Positions 59,082 to 64,000 of a stretch of 64,000 nucleotides of DNA are shown in pieces (position 1 is the first letter of the stretch; every line of letters begins with the position of its first letter). Both the position numbers and the translations under genes were made by a program. The stretch is from assembly GCF_002019765.1 (NCBI RefSeq), contig NZ_KV917380.1:235906-299905 (forward strand). Reading direction: 5' to 3'. Below the pieces are notes generated by a model. That model was not told the origin of the DNA. It saw only the letters and a list, made by a program, of their open reading frames with translations, and ran no database searches. The stretch comes from Shouchella oshimensis (lineage in GTDB: Bacteria > Bacillota > Bacilli > Bacillales > Bacillaceae_D).

Positions 59082-60845
59082 TTAAAGCCACTTCCTTAAA
59101 AATGAAAATGACTTTTCGTATGCCGCGAGGTTGTTTTCATAGCGAACGAAGAAGTGCCCTTCATTTTCAAAGTAAAGCGAATCAACTGGATGATGACGGT
59201 GCTTTAGTTGTTCAACGATTTGCTCAGCCTCTGAAATCGGTACACGTGGATCGTTTCGTCCGTGCAGCACAAGAAGGGGAGCTTGAATATCATCGACCTT
59301 ATGAATGGGATCAATTTCATCAAAAAAGTCACGATCTTCTTCAAGGGACCCGTACTCATCTTCTCTTACTTTTCGTCGCCAAATACTTGTGTTTTCGAGA
59401 AACGATTTAAAGCTAGAAATGCCAACAATATCGATGGCAGCTGCCCACTGTGTTGGGTAATGAGTAATGGCAGCAAGCACCATAAACCCTCCATAGCTTC
59501 TGCCCATTACAGCGATTTTGTCAGGATGAGCGAATCCTTCTGTTTTTAACCATTCTGCAAGCTCATTTAAATCTCTAACAGCATCCATACGTTTTCGCTT
59601 ATCATCTAAGTGATGGTAGCGTTTCCCATAGCCTGTACTTCCTCGCACATTCGGCGTGCATACGGCGAAGCCTTGTGATACAAAGTACTGTAAAAAAGGG
59701 TTGTAGACAGAACGAATTTGGCTTTCGGGACCGCCATGTACAAAAATAACGGTTGGGTAAGGCCCATCCCCATCTGGTTTGTAATAAAAAGATGGAATGG
59801 TCTCACCATCAGAGCTTGTGAATGCAAGTTGTTCAGGTTCTCTTAACTTCTCTTGTACCGTATGTTCGCGTGTGCTGTTTGCCAGTTTTGTTACAGTCTG
59901 CTCCTTTAAATGGTAACACCATAGTGCAGCGGGGTTTGCAGCTCCATCGAGAGAGAAAACGAGTTGAGTTACGTCATGAGAAAAGGTGAAACTTGTCACA
60001 ACCCCTGACTGAATAGGAAGCTTTTTCTCTGTTTGGGACGGAAGATGCGTGAGAAAAGCATGTGATACGCCACCTTCATTCACTGCATAAGCTAAATAGG
60101 TACCGTCATGACTGAGGGTTAAGGCTTCGTAATCCCAATCTCCTGTGTAGAGCCATTCCAATTCTTTCGATTGTAGCTGTAAGCGAGCAATGCCAGTGTG
60201 TTCTCGACCAACGTTCGTTAAAAGATAAAGAGATTTGCCATCGTTGCTAAAAGCCGCATCTGTGAAAGAAGCTTCGCTTTCGTGTGGCGTTAACCATTCT
60301 AGTTCTTTTGTTTCTAAATGTAATAGACCTAAGTCATTATCTAAATTTGTATTCGTTTTCTTTATTAACAAGTGATGACCATCTGGATGAAAACAGACAG
60401 GGTCATAGCGAGCATCATCTTTATATACACACTGAATGTCACGTGTGGATACATGTTGAATATACACGTCAAAAAATTGTTCATGCCTGCGATTACTACT
60501 CCAAGCAATCCATTCTTTATTAGGTGATACCCCTCCGTAATGGTGTATATGTGCAGGATCATTTGTTAGCGGAACAAGGTCTTCATTATTTTTCCATAAA
60601 TACAATTGCTGTTTTTCATTTACCCCATAATCCATTCCAATGAGGAGGTCATTCTCAATATAGGTCGCGAGCATGATTCGTTCTGATGTTTCAACTAGAC
60701 GAGTCGCTTGTTGCGAATCACGATCATACTCATACGCTTGGGGAAAGCCAGTAGCATTGTTTAGATAGACAAGCTTTGTTGAGTGATGTGGGTGAAAGTG
60801 TGGATTTGTTGCTGTATCCACTTTTAAAAAGTCAGTAAGTTGCAT
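59082..60845 (-). CDS. S9-family serine peptidase (acylaminoacyl/prolyl oligopeptidase-like)
   Basis: A 587-residue cytosolic peptidase. Residues about 1-330 form a beta-propeller with WD40-like strands (GGVSPNKEWIAWSSNRRHEQFFDVYIQ, DPVCFHPDGHHLLI). The C-terminal alpha/beta-hydrolase has oxyanion region VHGGPESQ, NVRGSTGYGKRYH, nucleophile Ser in VMGRSYGGFM, Asp in LHGRNDPRVP and His in NEGHFFVR. No signal peptide. Cleaves short peptides. ATG 60845 is preferred, with a TTG one codon earlier as the alternative. Confidence 0.93.
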   Translation of the reverse strand: MQLTDFLKVDTATNPHFHPHHSTKLVYLNNATGFPQAYEYDRDSQQATRLVETSERIMLATYIENDLLIGMDYGVNEKQQLYLWKNNEDLVPLTNDPAHIHHYGGVSPNKEWIAWSSNRRHEQFFDVYIQHVSTRDIQCVYKDDARYDPVCFHPDGHHLLIKKTNTNLDNDLGLLHLETKELEWLTPHESEASFTDAAFSNDGKSLYLLTNVGREHTGIARLQLQSKELEWLYTGDWDYEALTLSHDGTYLAYAVNEGGVSHAFLTHLPSQTEKKLPIQSGVVTSFTFSHDVTQLVFSLDGAANPAALWCYHLKEQTVTKLANSTREHTVQEKLREPEQLAFTSSDGETIPSFYYKPDGDGPYPTVIFVHGGPESQIRSVYNPFLQYFVSQGFAVCTPNVRGSTGYGKRYHHLDDKRKRMDAVRDLNELAEWLKTEGFAHPDKIAVMGRSYGGFMVLAAITHYPTQWAAAIDIVGISSFKSFLENTSIWRRKVREDEYGSLEEDRDFFDEIDPIHKVDDIQAPLLVLHGRNDPRVPISEAEQIVEQLKHRHHPVDSLYFENEGHFFVRYENNLAAYEKSFSFLRKWL

Positions 60846-60927
60846 CAAAAAGTCACCCTTTCATTTTCTGTTTAGGTAAAATGATAACTTTTTTCGCACA
60901 ATTCTTCAAATCTCAATCTAGAGCCTT

Positions 60928-60953
60928 TAGAAAAGCAATAAACGAGCCGAAAT
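60928..60953 (+). promoter_or_regulatory. SigD-like motility promoter of the chemotaxis receptor
   Basis: TAGA (60928-60931), 14-bp spacer, GCCGAAAT (60946-60953), compared with SigD TAAA-N15-GCCGATAT: 7 of 8 in the -10. It is 29 bp before the start codon, and mcp genes in Bacillus are SigD-dependent. Confidence 0.65.
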
Positions 60954-60981
60954 AAAAAGTAGAAGATTGAGGTGAAAATGG

Positions 60982-62982
60982 ATGAAACAAAAAAAGGTAA
61001 GCTTAAAATGGAAATTAATGCTGGCTTTTGGTTTAATGCTTGTCGTACCAAGTTTAGTCATTGGGGTATTTTCTTATTTATCAACAAGGGAAAATGTGGA
61101 GAGTACAATGAATGCTCAAGCAGAGCAAATGACAGCCAATGTTCATGCATCATTGCAACAATACATGGGGTTGCAAACCGAATTAGCTGCTTTTACCGGC
61201 GATACTATTGATGCAAATGCTTCATCTGACGACATAGCTGATCAATTGGACGTTTTATTTGGAGAAGATAATCGTCTACGTGAAGTATACATTGTCAACA
61301 ATAAGGGTGAGGGAACGGTTTATCAAGCGGACGGTTCAATTGAATCAGTAGCAGGTACAGAAGAACTTTCTGATCAGTATGGTGTAATAGAATTCACTTG
61401 GTTACGAGATCTTTTTGGAAGACAAACGGATGTAGCGGTTAGTGAACCAATCTTTTCGAACGAGGACGAGACCGATATTCTCTTTGCATCCTTAACAAGC
61501 GATCGGGGTAACGTTTTAGCCATGCGAGTCGATTTTAACCCAATTCTATCCTATGTAGCAGATGCTTCGATTGGAAGCACAGGCTATTTGTTTTTAGTCG
61601 ACCATCTTTCGAGAGTAGTCTATCATCCTGTTTTAAATTCTGGCGAGTACGTCCCAGCAACCCTCAGTGCCCAGTTTGTAGAGGGTGGAGAATCAGGACA
61701 GTTTGAGTTTCAAGTAGATGGTGAAGATCCACGACAAATCACATATGATACTGTTTTACCAACGAATTGGGTGCTTGCTGGAGCGATGTTACCAAATGAA
61801 GTGAGTCAACTCGTTCAACCTATTCTTTACTCGATGTTAATCGTAATTATCGTCACATTACTGATTGGATCCGTTATTATTTTTGCTATTGTTCGGGCGA
61901 TTGTACGCCCTATTTCAGGACTGTCGAACGTTGCAACGGTTATCAGTCAAGGGAATTTAAGTTCAACATACAATGTAAAATCTACTTTTAAAGATGAAGT
62001 CGGTCAGTTAGCTGATTCATTTGAAGACATGCGACAATCTCTCATTCAAACGATTAGAGGGATTCGAGATAAATCCACCTATTTAGCTGCGTCGTCTGAA
62101 CAATTACAGGCAAGTACCGAGCAAAATATGCAGGCAACTGAACAAATTACATTAGCCATTCAAGAAGTATCTGGCAGTGTAGATGAACAAACGACGAGTA
62201 TGGATCAAGGTAAAGCAGCTGCGACAACGGTTTCTAGTGGAATTATGGATGTGCAGCAGTCGACGCAACAAGTAACAAAAGCAATAAAAAATGCTGTAGT
62301 TGCTGTACAAACTGGTCAACAAGGGATTAAAAGCAGTGTTCAGCAAATGAATGCGATTCAACATAAAGTATCTTCTATTGCCACAACGGTGGAGAGCCTA
62401 GAAAAGCAGGCAGCAACAATTAATCAAGTCAGTCAAATGATTTCCGATATAGCGGAACAAACGAATCTACTAGCACTCAATGCTTCTATTGAAGCTGCTA
62501 GAGCTGGAGAACATGGACGTGGGTTTGCTGTCGTTGCTGACGAAGTACGAAAGCTTGCAGAGCAATCAAATAATGCTGCAAAAACCGTACAAGAGCAAAT
62601 TAATACTGTTCAGAACGAAACGAAAGTCGTTGTGAAAGAAATGAATGTAGGGGAAGGAGAGGTAAAAAAAGGGGTTACGATCATTGAAGAAACGGGCCAA
62701 TCCTTCGCTTTCATTCAAAATCATATGAATGACGTCACCGAAAAAATCCAGCGTGTGACAGATGAAGTAAAGGCAATGGCCAATCAAACCGAGCAATTTA
62801 TGCTGTCGTATGAGCAAATCGCAACAGCAAGTGAAACGACATCTGCCAGTATTCAAAATGTATCGGCTTCGACTGAGGAACAACTTGCATCTATGGAAGA
62901 AATTTTAAGTTCAACAACGAATCTTGCACAACTAGCAGATGAATTAGAAGAAATGATTGCGAAGTTCGAATGGAACGACTAG
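60982..62982 (+). CDS. Methyl-accepting chemotaxis protein
   Basis: A 666-residue receptor: TM1 (about 12-31), a double-CACHE-like extracytoplasmic sensor (about 35-270; [39 protein letters not shown]), TM2 (about 282-304), HAMP (about 305-357) and a signalling coiled coil with the highly conserved hairpin [42 protein letters not shown]. Ends [11 protein letters not shown], without a CheR pentapeptide. Matches the McpA/TlpA group of Bacillus. ATG 60982 follows GAGGTG; ATG 60978 is out of frame. Confidence 0.95.
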   Translation: MKQKKVSLKWKLMLAFGLMLVVPSLVIGVFSYLSTRENVESTMNAQAEQMTANVHASLQQYMGLQTELAAFTGDTIDANASSDDIADQLDVLFGEDNRLREVYIVNNKGEGTVYQADGSIESVAGTEELSDQYGVIEFTWLRDLFGRQTDVAVSEPIFSNEDETDILFASLTSDRGNVLAMRVDFNPILSYVADASIGSTGYLFLVDHLSRVVYHPVLNSGEYVPATLSAQFVEGGESGQFEFQVDGEDPRQITYDTVLPTNWVLAGAMLPNEVSQLVQPILYSMLIVIIVTLLIGSVIIFAIVRAIVRPISGLSNVATVISQGNLSSTYNVKSTFKDEVGQLADSFEDMRQSLIQTIRGIRDKSTYLAASSEQLQASTEQNMQATEQITLAIQEVSGSVDEQTTSMDQGKAAATTVSSGIMDVQQSTQQVTKAIKNAVVAVQTGQQGIKSSVQQMNAIQHKVSSIATTVESLEKQAATINQVSQMISDIAEQTNLLALNASIEAARAGEHGRGFAVVADEVRKLAEQSNNAAKTVQEQINTVQNETKVVVKEMNVGEGEVKKGVTIIEETGQSFAFIQNHMNDVTEKIQRVTDEVKAMANQTEQFMLSYEQIATASETTSASIQNVSASTEEQLASMEEILSSTTNLAQLADELEEMIAKFEWND

Positions 62983-63066
62983 ATCAGCTAACGAAGGTAA
63001 GACGTTTAAGGATTCGCTGAAAAAGGAATGGTACCCTATATCCTTTTGAAAAGAGGTACGTAGACA

Positions 63067-63351
63067 ATGAATAAACTAGTACTCGTGTACAAAGATGAGG
63101 AATTAACCCAACCAAAGGAAATTTGGGTTGGTGGGGAAGCCAACGACGAAGAAAACAATACGACGTTTGAAGCCATTGCAGCTGAATTTGATGAGTATAA
63201 AGTAGAAGCAGAGGAAAAGAATGAGCCTCATATTACGTTAAAGCTTGAACCAGTCGATGGAGAAGAACCTCACACGTACCTTCGGGACATTACTTTAAAA
63301 GGCGAACAACAAGAAAATGTTGTTCACGTTTTGAAGAAACGAGTGAATTAA
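63067..63351 (+). CDS. Small acidic hypothetical protein
   Basis: A 94-residue, very acidic protein (many Glu/Asp) with a predicted alternating strand-helix pattern: KLVLVYKDEELTQPKEIWVGG, a helix FEAIAAEFDEYKVEAE, then PHITLKLEPVDG. Ribosome binding site AGAGGT 11 nt before ATG. I do not recognise the family. It lies 84 bp after the chemotaxis receptor without a terminator between, so it may be co-transcribed. Confidence 0.65.
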   Translation: MNKLVLVYKDEELTQPKEIWVGGEANDEENNTTFEAIAAEFDEYKVEAEEKNEPHITLKLEPVDGEEPHTYLRDITLKGEQQENVVHVLKKRVN

Positions 63352-63366
63352 AAAGTATAAACAAAG

Positions 63367-63642
63367 AGCTGAGACAAAAGTAGATAGACAGACCAAAATG
63401 ACGAACATTCCTGAAAATAGGAACGTTCGTCGTTTGTTTTATATGAAAATGAGCGGAAGGAGAACCCGAAGACTCCTAGGGGATCAGCACGTGTCTGAAG
63501 ACTCTGGAGAGGCGGTTTTCCACGGAGGAGGCTGAGACCGTGTCCCCGGAAAGCGAAGGATTCTCCTGCAGCGGTGCTACTCAGCATATTTTAGACTATT
63601 CGTCTTTTCAAATACTACTTTTCGTTATGTCCCAGCCTCTTT
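63367..63642. repeat. Structured dispersed repeat of Bacillus type
   Basis: Outer imperfect inverted repeats GAGCTGAGACAAAAGTAG (63367-63384) and the complement of GAGGCTGGGACAT...AAAAGTAG (right end near 63640) enclose a folded core at 63451-63575: GGAGAACC pairs with GGATTCTCC, GGGGA with TCCCC and CACG with CGTG, with the GAAGACTCCT and GGAAAGCGAA internal loops I know from intergenic repeats of many Bacillus genomes. No protein-coding potential. Confidence 0.6.
63400..63431. terminator. Long hairpin inside the repeat
   Basis: GACGAAC-ATTCCT / AGGAAC-GTTCGTC, 12-13 bp with one mismatch, loop GAAAAT. Followed by GTTTGTTTT on the plus strand; may terminate the preceding transcript. Confidence 0.55.
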
Positions 63643-63762
63643 CCTACGTTTAGTCAATAGGGTTTTTATAATAATTCTGATGATGTTATTTTTAAATCTA
63701 GGCATAGGAAATAAACCTTATCCCTGTCTATTTTTAAATAAGGTTCCTATGGTATACTACAG

Positions 63763-64000
63763 TTATTGGTCCATTGAGACCGCGTGCGAGTAATCGTACT
63801 CTGTATGATTCCTAGCCATGGAATACATACACTTTATGAGCTTGTTCATACAAGCGACAACGGCAACCTTGTCCTTCTTGGGGGTAGGTTGCTTTTTTAA
63901 TTTGTAATAATACTCGACAATATGATTAGGAGCTGCTTTCTGCTGGCGGATCATGTTCCGAATGATGAGATATAAAATCTTTCTCCCTTTGGGATTTCCA
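63763..64000 (-). CDS. IS110-family transposase, C-terminal part (cut by window edge)
   Basis: The frame is open from the right edge to the stop at 63763 (78 codons). The sequence GNPKGRKILYLIIRN, then HIVEYYYKLKKQPTPKKDK and VAVVACMNKLIKCMYSMAR, is the C-terminal Transposase_20 region of IS110/IS1111 elements (second half of the helical DNA-binding part plus tail). The ATG at 63954 is internal, not a start. The DEDD-like catalytic N-terminus lies outside. I could not define the insertion end or target site; 63643-63762 is AT-rich and holds no gene. Confidence 0.85.
   Translation of the reverse strand, partial: GNPKGRKILYLIIRNMIRQQKAAPNHIVEYYYKLKKQPTPKKDKVAVVACMNKLIKCMYSMARNHTEYDYSHAVSMDQ

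Noticed and set aside
63348..63587. Minus-strand ORF in the repeat
   Set aside because: It runs through the folded repeat and is explained by base-paired GC-rich segments; no ribosome binding site.

Overview
The window looks like the chromosome of a low-to-mid-GC, endospore-forming Bacillaceae. Nearly all genes have AGGAGG-type ribosome binding sites, TTG/GTG starts are frequent, and several products are closest to Bacillus proteins: GlpD/GlpP, a MalK/MalR-type malate system, a CwlC-type sporulation amidase, RocD, BrnQ and a spore-type catalase. I cannot name the species; an alkaliphilic or halotolerant genus near Alkalihalobacillus/Shouchella would fit but is inference. I saw no rRNA, tRNA or CRISPR array.

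Layout. 1-2.2 kb: glpD (cut by the window edge) overlapping glpP. 2.2-13.2 kb: an aldehyde dehydrogenase, a CynX/NimT-type MFS permease, an operon of lipoprotein, response regulator and histidine kinase followed by a small CcoN-like membrane protein, pterin carbinolamine dehydratase, brnQ, a CHY zinc-finger protein, a nucleoside hydrolase, a GNAT acetyltransferase and a Nudix hydrolase. 13.3-18 kb: an ABC-type ATPase that has lost its catalytic motifs, paired with a large permease; then an SDR gene and ribD on the minus strand. 18.1-18.9 kb: seven tandem 103/104-bp repeats, each holding one 21-residue peptide gene on the minus strand. Six peptides are identical although their DNA differs at silent positions; the last is diverged. 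19-21.4 kb: FrnE-like thiol oxidoreductase, a diacylglycerol-kinase-like protein and a YetF-type membrane protein. 21.6-28.2 kb: a complete minus-strand oligopeptide ABC importer with an M20 peptidase at its end.

28.9-40.2 kb: flavin reductase, murB, nei, an ABC exporter, catalase, and a malate module in which a sensor kinase and regulator precede a 2-hydroxycarboxylate transporter and malic enzyme. 40.3-54.7 kb: a cwlC-like amidase, then a headless siphovirus-type tail cluster: ArpU-type regulator, tail tube, two tail chaperones joined by a -1 frameshift, tape measure, distal tail protein, tail-tip protein, GH18-like tip hydrolase and a fibre or baseplate protein. No terminase, portal, capsid or integrase lies in the window. 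This looks like a domesticated, non-contractile (F-type) tailocin or a prophage remnant. Three paralogous two-domain SHOCT proteins sit inside it on the opposite strand. 54.7-64 kb: MFS transporter, rocD, a nicotinate phosphoribosyltransferase with an extra N-terminal zinc ribbon, an S9 peptidase, a chemotaxis receptor with a SigD-like promoter, a small acidic protein, a structured Bacillus-type repeat, and the C-terminal end of an IS110-family transposase running off the right edge.

The two parts that look most like undescribed systems are the seven-copy peptide array (18159-18846), which resembles a phenol-soluble-modulin or leaderless-bacteriocin operon, and the tail-like cluster (41176-54662). 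The dead-ATPase/permease pair about 2.2 kb from the array is a candidate immunity or export partner for it, but that link is only inferred.
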